The notes beneath the pieces were generated by a model. The model searched no databases, was not told where the DNA came from, and saw only the letters and a list, made by a program, of their open reading frames with translations. Both the position numbers and the translations under genes were made by a program. Below are positions 17,621-28,599 of a stretch of DNA of 64,000 bases, piece after piece; the stretch's first letter is position 1; each line of letters opens with the position of its first letter. Source of the stretch: Undaria pinnatifida (taxonomy: Eukaryota; Sar; Phaeophyceae; Laminariales; Alariaceae); assembly GCA_012845835.1 (NCBI GenBank), contig JABAKD010000005.1:9814823-9878822 (forward strand). The letters are read 5' to 3'.

Positions 17621-17820
17621 AACCTGGTATTATATAGTCTATCGTATCTTTATTTTTTATAATAATATATCTTTCGACAAAATATTAATATTCGATCTCA
17701 CAGCTGGAGGTGGAGTGTATTTTAATTTTTATAAAATATATCTGGATCGACATCGATCCTACGATCTATGGCGGTATAACGAGTATACATGAACCAGTAT
17801 GTAATAGACTACTCGTAATA

Positions 17821-18134
17821 CCGGTCGCCCCGGTGGCGTATCAGGTTATCCTCGAGCCTGGTATACTTCAGTTTCGTGAATTCGAATCCGCCCGAGTGCA
17901 TACGCCTATACATTCGTGGGGACTTTTTCTTGTGCACAAATTGACTTGCGAAAAGCGCGAGAGCGTGAGTTAGCAACACTCAATATGAAAAATCGACGAG
18001 CAGTGGGATTGCTGAACCCTATGCGCGATAAAAATTAAAGGCAAGAACCGGGGGGAAGAAGGGACCACACCTGTGACCCCACGGCTTGTCCATGATCAGA
18101 AGCTGGAAAGTAAATGCGTGTGAAAAAAAAAAAA
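17821..18134 (+). mobile_element. tRNA-derived SINE, copy 1
   Basis: About 310 bp with a tRNA-like 5' head: an A-box-like TGGCGTATCAGG at about 17834 and a B-box-like region at about 17876 (here ATTCGAATCC; GTTCGAGCC in other copies). A conserved body follows (CACAAATTGACTTGCG, GTGGGATTGCTGAACCCTAT), ending with GAAGCTGGAAAGT and a poly-A tail. The head would supply an internal RNA polymerase III promoter. I found no clear target duplication around this copy. Confidence 0.82.
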
Positions 18135-18346
18135 CAACAAAAATGAAATTATCGTCATAATCGTCATGGCCCTGTCTGGCGATGGCCACGACCGACCAAC
18201 TAGCAGCGTGTTGGGTCGGCACATATTTAGCGGGCTAATAATGTGAAGGTACGGCCTTGGCTACATAATAATACCTGGTACCTGGTATACTAATAAAAAA
18301 TAATATGTAGATTTGGATGCGGAAGGAAAATGTGTGGAGTTGGCTA

Positions 18347-18635
<289 letters not shown>

Positions 18636-18639
18636 AATA

Positions 18640-19080
18640 ACATATCAGCCAGCGTCCGGCACATTCTCGTAGGTTCGTCCTTTGTCCCCCATCCACCGGC
18701 ACATATATATATATATCGCAAATTACCAAAACCTAAATACTTTATATTTTGTTGCTGCTGGTGGTGGTGGTGGTGATGATGTTGTTCTCACATCATCAAC
18801 CCATCGCCATAAACAATAATCTGGTTTTGGGAGAAAGAGGGTTGCCCGACTACCTAACGCCAGCAACAACTGTTGTTGCAGCATCATCATTATTATTATC
18901 ATGAGTTAGACTATCTATAAAGTGGGGGAGAGGAGGGGGGAAAGGAAAAGTCAGGGCTGGGGGGGAGAGGGAGGGGGGGCGGGGGGTTATTTGCCAGCCG
19001 ACGATGTCCGATGCGCAAGATCATCATGCAGATACCACATAACATTACCTACATAGACTATAATATTGCCTACTACCCGG
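18640..19080. other. Low-complexity spacer
   Basis: It contains GGTGGTGG and (AT)n pieces near 18700-18780 and G-runs at 18925-18990. No gene is visible. Confidence 0.45.
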
Positions 19081-19081
19081 T

Positions 19082-19210
19082 ATATCCTCAATAATGAGGA
19101 CACACAACCCGTAATACGCGCGATCGGAGTATCACACACAGCTTGCAAAGATGAGTTTCGACAAAATGTTCGATCTCACAGCAGATGGAGTGTTTCTTTT
19201 TTATTTTCAT
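19082..19210 (+). repeat. Family A short copy
   Basis: It runs from TCCTCAATAATGAGGACACACAA through GATCGGAGTATCACACACAGC to TCTCACAGCAGATGGAGTGT. Only the head is present. Confidence 0.7.
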
Positions 19211-19339
19211 AATAATATTATGAAAAATTTAAATACACTACCAGGTCGTTCAATAGACTATAGCAATAACAACAACGAACAAACAAACACAGCTAGCTAC
19301 GAAGCAGTGAGATCGAAATTTTCGTCGAAACTCATATAT

Positions 19340-19890
19340 ATATATTGCCCCTTTCCCCCCCCCCCCCCCCCCCCGCCCCCCTCCAAACCCGCTCGCTTTT
19401 GATCAAAACCAGGCCCCCCTTTCCCTTCACAGCTGTCAGATTTTGTCCCCCTCAGAAACGGGTTTTATAGTTTCCGCGCACAGACTGACTAAAATCATCC
19501 TGTTGACCCTGATAGCTACACTGTAGTTGTAAGGGGAGTCGCCGACCTATATCCTTAATGAGGACACACAACTCGTAATGCGCGCGATCGGAGTATCACA
19601 CACAGCTTGCAAAGATGAGTTTCGACGAAATCTTCGATCTCACAGCTGGAGTGTATTTTAATTTTTATAATATATATTTGCAAGCTGCTGTTGTTGTAGT
19701 ATGTGATACTCTGATCGCGTGGTACTGGGTGTGTGACCTCAGCAAGGACATAGGTCGGCGACTCCCTATATAATAACTACTCTGTACTATAATAGGTGGG
19801 CTCCACAGACAGAGAGGGTCTAACGTTAATCAATCTATCTGTGCACGGAAACGAAAACCCGTTTTTGAGGGGGACATAATCTGATGGCTG
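19340..19890. repeat. Two family A heads in inverted orientation
   Basis: A forward copy (19340-19672, with a C-run module at its left) is immediately followed by a more diverged reverse copy (19675-19890). The two meet near the ATTTTTATAATATATATTT centre, so the pair can fold on itself. The outer ends both carry the GGGTTTT..GGGGGACA module. Confidence 0.7.
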
Positions 19891-19899
19891 TGGAACGCA

Positions 19900-21000
19900 T
19901 CGATCGGTGAGGGGGAGGGCTAGGGGCGGCAGAGGGGGGGGGGAGGGGCGGATGAGAGGGGGCATTTTTCAACTTTTGCGGGTCGCGCGAATGAATAGAT
20001 AGGAGCGTACTGCAGCGCGTGGGTGCTAGGTCAAAGGTGATTGTGGGGGCAGCGGGGAGGGGCGGTACTCATGTACTGCTTTTGCCCTAGACATTTGACC
20101 ATTATGACCATGCGTCTCTTTCGAGACTGGGCACCGTCCCTACTCCTAATAGAGACACACCTCCAACATTTGGGCGCTCTCTCATTACGCTTTTTCCACA
20201 TATTATGTATTACATAAAAAACTGTTTGCTTATCATACAATTGTATGCCCTTTCTGTTTCGCCGTGTGGCCACCATCTATCTATCTCCTGAGACTAATTT
20301 CCTCATCTCCTCCTCTTCAAACACAAATATATCCCGGGTTCTTCTCCTTGTATGTTTCACGTTCTCCTACGATTATTTTGTGAGTCGACTCTCTATTTTT
20401 TTGCGGGAAAAGCGGGGGGGGGGGGGGGGTACTCAATTTTGTTGCTCGCCTTACATAGTCATTCGGCCATTGACCACGCATCCCTATCGAGGCGGAGCAC
20501 CGTTCCTACACTCCTACTAAAGGCACCTCCAACACTCGGTCGGGCGCTCATTACGCTTTTTCCAATATATATACTACGCAAAAACTGTTTTGCTTATCCT
20601 ATCCCCTTTTTCTGTTTTGCCGTCTGTGGCCACCATCCATCTCCTAGGATGATAGCGATCGTTTTCTCGATACTCTCTAGTCTACCAATAAAAATCTCGA
20701 CGTCGCATTCGTCTAATTCATAATCTCCTCTATCTAACACATCCCGTTCCTCCTTGTATATTTCCCATTCTCCTACTATTAACGAGTGCTACTCTTTGAT
20801 TGCTGTGCCATACGGGCACGCATATATCTATATGTGAATCCGAGGAGTTAATCGGAACTTGAGATGTGATGAACTTCAACATCAATCACCCCCGTTCACC
20901 AGCGCATCCAATCCATCCCAGAAAGAACACAAGAAAACCTAGAATACTGAAATGAAGGAAAAAACAAAATGTACTTGTACCAGGTACCAGTATGTAACTT
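19900..21000 (-). repeat. Reverse copies of the window-start module
   Basis: Segments at about 20090-20280 and 20440-20650 (landmarks ACCGTYCCTAC, TCCTACTAAAGGCACCTCCAACA, GGCGCTC..ATTACGCTTTTTCC) are reverse-strand relatives of the modules at 330-510 and 1195-1345. A G-run at 20415-20430 separates them. No gene is visible. Confidence 0.5.
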
Positions 21001-21244
21001 TACGTAGGAAAGTGTGTATTAAGGTGTTGCCTTGAGGTATACTCTTGACGATATGATTCTCAGAAGGGACGGGTGTGTCCATCACAAGACCACAACTGAT
21101 AGCCGTATACAACCCCTGGAGATTATATTATTAATAGTAGCTGCTTCTTCTTATTGTTATCGAGCAAGGCTTGCTTGCTTTTGGTCAGGATACAAGAAGA
21201 GCGACCGAGAGGGGGGGGTGGGGGGAGTGGCTTGGTCATGCCCA

Positions 21245-21402
21245 AGCCACGAGGACCGGGTCTCGTACTGCTAAGGATACAAAGCGTCATCCCCGATGTC
21301 ACCATTAAGCGCACGATGCTACCTACGAGGACCGGCCCTCGTACTGCTAAGGAATACAAAGCGTCATCCCCGATGTCGCCCCTAACTAAGCGCGAGCTGC
21401 TA
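21245..21402 (+). repeat. Two-copy tandem repeat, about 77 bp
   Basis: ACGAGGACCGGGTCTCGTACTG and the following AGGATACAAAGCGTCATCCC recur once as ACGAGGACCGGCCCTCGTACTG and AAGGAATACAAAGCGTCATCC, with GATGTC and AAGCGC at the same relative positions. Confidence 0.75.
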
Positions 21403-21656
21403 CCTGCCTACGTAGGACACTCCATAAGGCCACGCGCGTGACGCGCTGCATACTTGAAGTAGAAGTAAAGACCAATCCTTAACACGGCCTATCACACCGA
21501 GTCCTAGTGCTCTCCTAAGATCCATACTACTCGCGCAACTATATAATCTCAGCCAATCAGCGCAGGGCCGTGGCCTAAGACAGCGTGCTACTCCTACGTA
21601 CTGAACAGATTCCGTCGTTTGTTACACTGTCGTGCTAATATATACCGTGCCTATTT

Positions 21657-21745
21657 CTGGATCGCACGACAGTTTCCGAGTCACACTACAGATTCCGAAT
21701 CACACGGCAATTTCTGAATCACGCGACAGACAGTATCTGAATAAC
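21657..21745 (+). repeat. Short tandem repeat, unit about 20 bp
   Basis: Four diverged units have the form CAGxTTCCGAATCACAC. The surroundings (21440-22500) hold no recognised gene. Confidence 0.5.
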
Positions 21746-22514
21746 AGAAATCACACCTTAATTAACCAACAGGGATGGACGGTTGGTCTATTGCTCACAA
21801 AAACGGCACATACAGATTGACACACCATTGACAAAAGTCGGGGTGTTTGTGGAGCCGTGGAAGGGGTTCTGATTTAACAGACGATTTTTTTTCGATCGTT
21901 TAGAGAGGCGAAAAACTAGGATAGCCAGAAAGCAGCGATAGAAGGGCTGTCGCGCTTGCCTGAGAAGACCGCCTGGGGGGAAGAGGGGAGCGAGAGTGCG
22001 TAGCACTGTAGGATTGAAAGGAGTCATGTAGCTTGCTCCTTAGGATTGATCGACTTTCCCACCCGCCCGCCCTGTCGTTCAAGAGGGGGGGAATCAAGTT
22101 GCAACAAGTCGGTGTAATTGTCGGGGAGGCTGTGAGAGGTAGATAGCCGCGCAGACTAAGGGATCGGGGCCATCAGAGTCCGGGTTGGCCTGATTCATAA
22201 AACATTGGAGGGGTTTCATAAGACGTAGGTGGGCAGTTTGAGATGCCGCCGTCACGCGGCCGGGGGCCCCTCGTGACATACTTGCATTTTACCGTCATTT
22301 TGCACAACAGGGGGGAGACAAATTTGTCCAGAATTCTTGAGCCACAGCAAACTGAATAAACCAATTTTCGAACTCCGTTCTGTGCCGACTTCAACATCAC
22401 AGAGCTTGTTGCAGTATCATACTAATAGTATTGAGTGTTTTTACTACATACAATTCGTAGTTCGTCATTTGCTTCTTGTTGTTGACATATTTTGTGCAGG
22501 TTGCGTATCATGGG

Positions 22515-23312
22515 CATGTCATGGAGTGCTCTCCGTAGAATGGGTAGTGTATGGATTCGAAGTGAAGCCATGGCATGGTTGAGGTGAAACCACGTAATAT
22601 TAGATGTCACGGTCATATCAAGGCCATCATAGATGGGCTTTAATGTTGGTGACGGAGTGGTCAATCAAGCAGGACTCCCCACATCGTTCACTGCCCTGCT
22701 TTGCCCTGCCCTCTTCTGTTCTGCTTGTTTCTTAGCATTACTTTAGCAGAGTAGGATGTACGTCTTGAGTTTAGCTAGCGAACCATGCATGCATGAGGAG
22801 AGATGAGCAAAGACAGTGGAGCCCACGAGGGGCACGCTTCCCAACAGCGACCAACCACGCATCCCCGCTCGGAGTACCTTCACAATACGGCGTCGACGGC
22901 AGGACTTAGGACAATATGGCGTCGACGGCAGGACTTAGCGTCGGTGTTGGGACTGCGAGCGGGGATGCGTGGTTAGTCGGTGTTGTACAGCGTGCCCCTC
23001 GTGGGCTCCAGTGTCTTTGCTCATCTCTCCTCGTGGCTCGCTGGCTGAAGTCAAGGCTTACATTCTCTACTCTTCTATCTACTAAAGGAACGCTAAGAAA
23101 CAAGTAGAACAAAAGAGGGCAGGGAAAAACAGGGCAGTGAACGACGTGGGGAGTCCTGCTTGACCACTCCGTCGCTTACATTAAAGCCCATCTAGATGAT
23201 GGCCTTGATGTGACCGTGAAATCTACTATCACCTGGTTTCACCTCAACCGGATGTGACATGGTTTCACGTCGAATCCAGGTTATCCATCTACGGAGAGCG
23301 CTCCATAACATT
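22515..23312. repeat. Large near-palindrome, about 358 bp arms
   Basis: The left arm (about 22515-22872) matches the reverse complement of the right arm (about 22955-23312). Matched points include CATGGAGTGCTCTCCGTAG with CTACGGAGAGCGCTCCATAA, GAGTGGTCAATCAAGCAGGACTC with its complement near 23148-23170, and CCACGCATCCCCGCTCG with CGAGCGGGGATGCGTGG. The 82 bp centre holds two 29 bp direct repeats (22882-22910 and 22911-22939), each with GGCGTCGACGGCAGGA, the sequence that follows the LTR at 25103. It may be two inverted LTR-related ends or a foldback element. Confidence 0.8.
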
Positions 23313-24255
23313 GTTGTGTTGTTTTGGTGTTTTTGACTGTGTCGTTGTTGTCAAAGTTGCAGGTGTTAACTCTTCTTCTATCTACTCCCGATATAACAAT
23401 AGCATTGTACTATACCCCTGGTACCAGCATATATTGCGTACCAGGTGTATATAACAGAGTACTTGGGAGAGCATGTACTACTCTGCAGTGAGTGGTATCA
23501 GAGTAGTAGTAGTATAGAGTGGTATAAGGTAGTAGTGGTGGTGGTGTGAGAGCCGTGTGTAGTGGTGTGGTGGTGGTGGCGGTGTGTCGATGATGATGTG
23601 ATGACGATGTGGTGGTGTGGTGGTAGGTGGCGTTTTCTTTGTGGAACAATGAATGCCTCGAGATCTCTATGATGGCGTCTACTATGTACTCGCACATGAT
23701 ATTTAGAGTATATACCAGGTACCAGCTATGTATGCATGTATGGCGTTTTGTGAAGAAGGTGATGTAGCGTGGATGGTGGAGGAGGTGGTCTGTGGTCCGC
23801 CAAACACGCATACATGCATACATTACGATATTGCTTCTGCTTCGTTGTTTATTTTATAAAAAATATTTCAAGGACGTCAGCCGTGAGTTCGACGAAGTTT
23901 CGGGTCAATACTCACCTACCTGAGCAAGCTGCGTTGTTGGTACTTGTAATATACTATATGGGTGAGTTTTGTATTGGGAGGGGTCCTGTTTTTTGTCCAC
24001 TATACCAGGTAATGGTTAGTGTTGGTATTTTTACTGTGAGTGGAGAATTTTGAGCTAGATCTAACATAATATCTATTTTATAAATTTGTTACTGTAGTTT
24101 CCACTATACTGCTCTATCATACATATGTATGGTAGGTGGTTTATTTTGTTTTTTCTCCCCCCCCGGGAAGAGCACGAATACAGAGTATTACTAGTTATCT
24201 AAACTAATATGTTAATATTAATAAAGCGTTCGAGAATAAAAGTCGGCTACTCCGC
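23312..24255. other. Intergenic DNA with simple repeats
   Basis: A GTGGTG-rich stretch lies at 23540-23640. TACCAGGTA motifs occur at 23437, 23714 and 24003. A weak family A-like piece is at 23835-23930 (GACGTCAGCCGTGAGTTCGACG). No gene is visible. Confidence 0.45.
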
Positions 24256-24260
24256 AAAAA

Positions 24261-24331
24261 ACCTCTGTGGGACACGAACCCACGGTTCCAAATTGATACG
24301 CTGTCACTCTAACATTGTTTATTATGCCAAT
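24261..24331 (-). pseudogene. tRNA-like sequence, degraded
   Basis: On the minus strand a T-arm-like hairpin GTGGG-TTCGTGT-CCCAC is followed by AGAGGT and a T-run (24255-24260 on the plus strand as A) that could terminate RNA polymerase III. Upstream is TTGGCATAAT..GTTAGAG, similar to a tRNA A box and D-arm. I cannot form a proper acceptor stem or anticodon stem, so I treat it as a tRNA pseudogene or SINE head rather than a working tRNA. Confidence 0.4.
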
Positions 24332-24846
24332 CATCACTTTCTCATCAATGTCATTTGAAACGCGAGGGGGGGGGGCGCGCACTCTAGAGCCATCAATTAT
24401 TTACCACCACCCCGGCACCAGCATCATCATCACCACCACCAACCACCACCACCAACCACCACCACCAACCAGCTGATGAGAGGCATACCATACTACTACT
24501 TCTTCTGTACAAACAAAACATTTCAGATTGTGAATAACGGGTTCTTCTGTGTGGTTTTTTACGCACAGTTGAGACAGAGAGCAAAACAGCAGCAAGCAGC
24601 ACATACATGCAGGGGGCAAGCAGCACACCACAACAACAGCAGCACCATAAAAAAGTTTGTAAGCGATCGAAAATGGGTCGACGTTGAGTGAAAAGCACTC
24701 TCTCATCATGCCTGCCTGCTGTATGCGTAGTACTACTACAACAGCAGCTGTTGTTGTAGCTTGAAGTATGTAGTTGTCAGTATACGGTGGTAATACTACA
24801 GTATCACATTGATCAAGATTGATTGATTGACTGTCGGATGGCAAGC
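24332..24846. other. Low-complexity spacer before LTR element
   Basis: A CCACCA-rich stretch lies at 24400-24475 and GCAGCA/ACAACAGC triplets at 24585-24750. No gene is visible. Confidence 0.45.
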
Positions 24847-25103
24847 TGTTGAGGTACGGCCTTAAAGGCCTGTAATTATCTGATTTTATAGATAATTGGC
24901 CGTTTTCGTATGATAGATTGGGGTTGTCTATTCGGGATAGTCAGGAAATGTAATCGAGGCATGCGCCTCGCTTGGCCAGATGCTATCCGGGGCTCTGTGG
25001 AAAAACTAAAAGCTGTTTCTCTACGTACGGCTAAGAAAGTGAGTACTGGTCGAGGACCTGCTCAATAGGCAGACGCCATTTGTCCCCGCCCAATAACTTA
25101 ACA
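24847..25103 (+). repeat. Left LTR of the chromovirus-type element
   Basis: This 257 bp repeat starts TGTTGAGGTACGGCC and ends CTTAACA. It is most similar to the right LTR at 28282 (shared TAATTGGCCGTTTTCGTAT and GATGCTAT.CGGGGCTCTGTGGA), less to the LTRs of the miniature element. Confidence 0.85.
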
Positions 25104-25105
25104 AA

Positions 25106-26337
25106 TGGCGTCGACGGCACTCATGCGCCATTGGATCATGCAAGCATTCGACGGCCTCTTGCCACTTTGGCACCACGCGCACGTTGCACATGCTGGAGCG
25201 GTTTTATTTTCGGATTGGCATGAATGTTTGCACCGGGTGGTGGCTTCGCCACTGCTTGATTTGCCAAGCGCGGAAAAACCCATGGCTGACTGTCTGCTGG
25301 CCAATCATCTCCATGCCTCTACCGAAAGGTTCAGGTGTCGCCGTCAGTGTTGACTACTTCGGCCCCCTTCCGACCACGCCACGAGGTAACGCCTACATCT
25401 TGCTGTTCACCGATCGCTTCAGTCGTTGGGCCGACATGTCCCCGTCAATACCGCTGAGTTCACCGCGGAGGGTTCAGCCAATACTATCCTGGTGAACCAA
25501 TACATTCCCTTGTGGGGGTACCCGTGCACCGTACTCTCGGACAACGGTCTGCAGTTCTGCGCCAAGCTTTCACAAGCTGTATATCAGCTGTTGGGCGTGC
25601 GCAAGCTTGCTACAAGCTCCTATCATCCCAACTGTAACGGGGGCGTTGAGCGGGTGAACCACACTAAGGCCCAAACGCTGACTATGGTCGTCAACGAACG
25701 GCAAGACAATCGGGACTTGTATATCTCTCACGTCGAATTCGCTTACAACAATTTCGTCAGCGTGGCGACGGGCCTAGCACCCAACGAGGTCCACATGGGT
25801 AGACTCTCACGTCTCCCCCTGACGGTTTTCGACCGCGCAGGCGTCGTGGGACACCAGAGTGTGGCCCGCGACCACCTGACCTATTGCGACTTGGCCACCG
25901 ACCGGCAACAGCACCCGAACGACATTGTTCGCGCACACCAGACCCTCGCCGTTTCTCGTGTTAACCGCAGAAACTCCGCCCTACCCGACGCACTGCGTCC
26001 GGCATCTAACTTCTCTGCCGGTGGTTGGGCATGGGTGTACAATTCTGACTCCACCATCCGCCCGGGTGTGAAGGCGAACACCGACGCCAAGGTACTCAAG
26101 GTCAAAATCGCGCTTAACTGGACGGGCCTTTACAAGATCCTGGCAGTCGGTCCCTGCTCCGCCGCCGAGACCCCGGAAGGCTCGCCACGCGGGGGCAACC
26201 TCCTCCATTGGGATCTCCCTTCCGACCTGCCCGGTTCGGATGCTCGTCGGCGTGTGGCGATTGAACGCTGCAAGCCCTACGCCAACCCCCACGACTGCAG
26301 TTACATGCCTAAATACCTACCAGCGGGGCTGACGCAG
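25106..26337 (+). pseudogene. Retrotransposon integrase, frameshifted
   Basis: The reading moves through three frames. A zinc-binding HHCC region is visible at about 25170-25280 (HVAH, then CLICQARK). The core starts with VDYFGPLPTTPRGNAY and TDRFSRWADM. After a frame change near 25440 comes VLSDNGLQFCAKL and then SSYHPNCNGGVERVNHT. The acidic residues in DYFGP, SDNG and GGVER correspond to the DDE triad of retroviral-type integrases. Further conserved sequence (HVEFAYNNFVSVATGLAPNE) follows. At least two frameshifts and the missing upstream pol show that this is a dead copy. Confidence 0.85.
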
Positions 26338-26428
26338 TATGTGCTCAACAAATTTTCCCAAGAAATCCTCCCCATACCACGTCACTCAAGACGACGTTTC
26401 GACCCCCCTCCAACGGCTAGAGGTGGAG

Positions 26429-26665
26429 CAGATCACCGGCCATCAATCGGTTCGGGGACGAGGTGGCGTCATCGCGGTGCTGTACAAGACGCATTGGGTG
26501 GGACTCTCTGAACCATCCCGGGAGCGAGAAATGGACCTCCACCTCTCCCTCCCCTACATTTTGCGTGATTGGGCCGGCACGCCGGACCAGCACCGCCAAA
26601 CCAACCGCCTCCACCGCCGAATGCGGATCGGGGCGGCACAGCGCGAACTCTCCCCGCAACAACGG
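26429..26665 (+). pseudogene. Chromodomain-like segment of the integrase tail
   Basis: This frame reads QRLEVEQITGHQSVRGRGG, then AVLYKTHWVGLSEPSRERE and LPYILRDWAGTPDQH. The pattern of IxGHRxxRGRGG, YKxxWxGLxxPSxE and a final helix is that of chromodomains fused to Ty3/gypsy integrases, which target integration to chromatin (family knowledge). It lies in a different frame from the preceding integrase part. Confidence 0.7.
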
Positions 26666-26734
26666 GGAACGTTTCCTAGTGCCGGGCTACGCTTGTGTTC
26701 CCCGCGCCGATTGGCTCCGTCGCTACCGCGACAC

Positions 26735-26981
26735 GGTGCTTCCTAAGGGAGCCCGCTTTTGGTACAAGGGAGACGATGGGTTGTGATGGCTTGGAAAATC
26801 AGCACAAGAACAACGGAGGACAAGGTATACCTGGTCCGCTTTCTGGATGACCCGGGGCCGATTAATATTCCTCTTCCCCCGGCGCACTACACGACTTCGA
26901 CAGGAGCCGTACGAGGCTCCTGGTGCCTTCAAGTTCACATCGCCAGCGCGTTTCGTCGGGGGATCCAACGTAAGGTAGATT
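26735..26981 (+). pseudogene. C-terminal Tudor/SH3-like domain of the polyprotein
   Basis: Across a frame change the sequence reads LPKGARFWYKGDDG, then WKISTRTTEDKVYLVRFLDD. This resembles small barrel domains (Tudor/SH3-like) with a G-x-x-x-W-x-K-x-x-D-G-x-W opening and a VRFLDDPGPI strand. The frame ends with a stop at 26981. The domain assignment comes from this pattern only. Confidence 0.45.
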
Positions 26982-27129
26982 AATCTCGAGGCGCGACCAT
27001 GGCCAGCTGACTTTCAAGCCACCGCCGCCCCTCAATAGTTCCCCATTTTTTTGGGGGGGTTATGGGAGTTGGAGTTTTCGCCTTTGGGTTGCTCGTGGTG
27101 TTTCGAGCGTTTTTTTTTCACTGGGTGTG

Positions 27130-27545
27130 GGGTGTTTTTTTTTTTTTTTTTCTATCCTCCGGCGGATGGGGAAAAATAAAGCTTTAGCTCACCACACTTC
27201 CACGTATTTTCATACGCGTCGTGTGTCGATTTAACTCAGTTGCTTTCGCAGCCCAACGCTAGCTGGCGCACCTTTCGGGTCCCATTGTAGGTATAGCGTA
27301 AGCTGTCCCTATCAGTGGTCTTCGTTACAACCCCGGCAGCGCAAGCTGCCGTTGTATACGGGTGCGTGTGTATGTCGAACCGGCCTGTCCCCTGAGGGTC
27401 AGTTTCGGTGGAGATAGCCACCCGGAATGTCATCTTTCCGGGTAGTGTGGGACTTGCGCAAGCTCACCCACTAACAAAACCCCTGGCCATGGGAGATAGC
27501 CTTCCGCCGGACTTGGCCCAGTTACGGTCCACCCTACCCATTCGG
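27130..27545 (+). repeat. Nested LTR-like insertion (second LTR family)
   Basis: The 3' interior of the host element is interrupted here relative to 11721-12620 and 32940-33836. The insert starts after a T-run with CCTCCGGCGGATGGGGAAAAA, contains CGTCGTGTGTCGATTTAACTCAG and GCGCAAGCTGCCGTTGTATACG, and ends near CCACCCTACCC. Related sequences are at 41187-41303 (nearly identical first 118 bp), 43846-44295 and 55715-55960. Confidence 0.65.
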
Positions 27546-28281
27546 GCGTTGGTCCTCGGAGTGGTTTTACCTATTTTTTTCTTAGTCCTGCGCCCCCCCC
27601 CCCCCGCCCAGCGCCGGGCCAGGGTCCGGGTGATCACGCCGCTATCTGAGGCGCAGGACTGTCATTTTTTCGTGTTGGTTCAAATTCGCCCTGTCGACGC
27701 CCTTCTCAGCCAAGATCCGGGGGCCGACCAGGGTACCCTGTTCGCGCATAACGTGGTAAAGGGCTATATACGGCACTGTGTGTTATTTTATTTTTTGTAT
27801 TTGTGTTGTATGTGTTCTACTTTTTTCGGCTAAGCACTTTTCCCCCTCGCGGGGCTGTAGGTGATGTCACCTTCCACTCTGGATATTTGTCGTTTCCTCA
27901 TCTAACCCCCCGTCATGCCATTGGTCCGGGGGAGGTTTTTGGCTCCCTTGTATTAGCGCCTGTGTTCCCCTTCATTTCGACGAGGGTTTGCCTCGCCATA
28001 GTGCCTTTCCTGTGGTTTGTTTGCCGTAAAGCTTGTATGTCCCCCCCCCCGTCACACCGGCGGTACGCGGCAGGTTTTTTCACGGGTGGTTTTCCTTGTT
28101 GTAGGGTCGGCGTTTCCTTCAACTGCTTTTTTCGCGTTTTCCTGGGTCAGTAGCCAGGCCGTTAGGGGTGCGGGAGTGGGTTTTGAGGAGTCGCATCTTC
28201 GACTCGTGGTCTAGTTCGTAGAACCGCAGTTTCCGCGAATCTCCCATACTTCTGCATATGCGGCACATCAGGGTGGGCTAG

Positions 28282-28536
28282 TGTTAAGGTACGGCCTTGA
28301 AAGGCCTGCCATTATCTGATTTGATATATAATTGGCCGTTTTCGTATTATAGATTGGCGTTTTCTATTCGGGATAGTCAGGAAATGTAATCGGGGCACGC
28401 CCCTCTCTGGGCCAGATGCTATTCGGGGCTCTGTGGACATGTTAAAGCTGCTTCTCTACTACTGCTAAGAAAGTGAGCACTGGTCGAGGACCTGCTCAAC
28501 AGGTAGAGCTGCAGGGGACCGCCCACTAAGTCAAGA
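28282..28536 (+). repeat. Right LTR of the chromovirus-type element
   Basis: It begins TGTTAAGGTACGGCCTTG directly after AGGGTGGGCTAG. The right end is mutated (AAGTCAAGA in place of CTTAACA), so the boundary is approximate. Confidence 0.8.
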
Positions 28537-28599
28537 AACCTAAGAGGGCGAGACTTTCCATCGATCGTCGCCGCCTGTTTGGTTGTTATTGATATAAAA

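Larger units (their letters stand above)
24847..28536 (+). mobile_element. Internally deleted Ty3/gypsy chromovirus-type element
   Basis: Two related LTRs (24847-25103 and 28282-28536) flank a 3.2 kb interior. The left LTR begins TGTTGAGG and ends CTTAACA, and is followed after two bases by the primer-site-like TGGCGTCGACGGCA. Gag, protease, reverse transcriptase and RNase H are absent. Coding resumes directly with the integrase zinc-binding region, then the catalytic core, a chromodomain and a C-terminal domain, all broken by frameshifts. The 3' interior (27002-28280) is noncoding and contains a nested LTR-like insertion at about 27130-27545. AGGGTGGGCTAG precedes the right LTR. With no reverse transcriptase, the copy could not move by itself. 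Confidence 0.85.
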
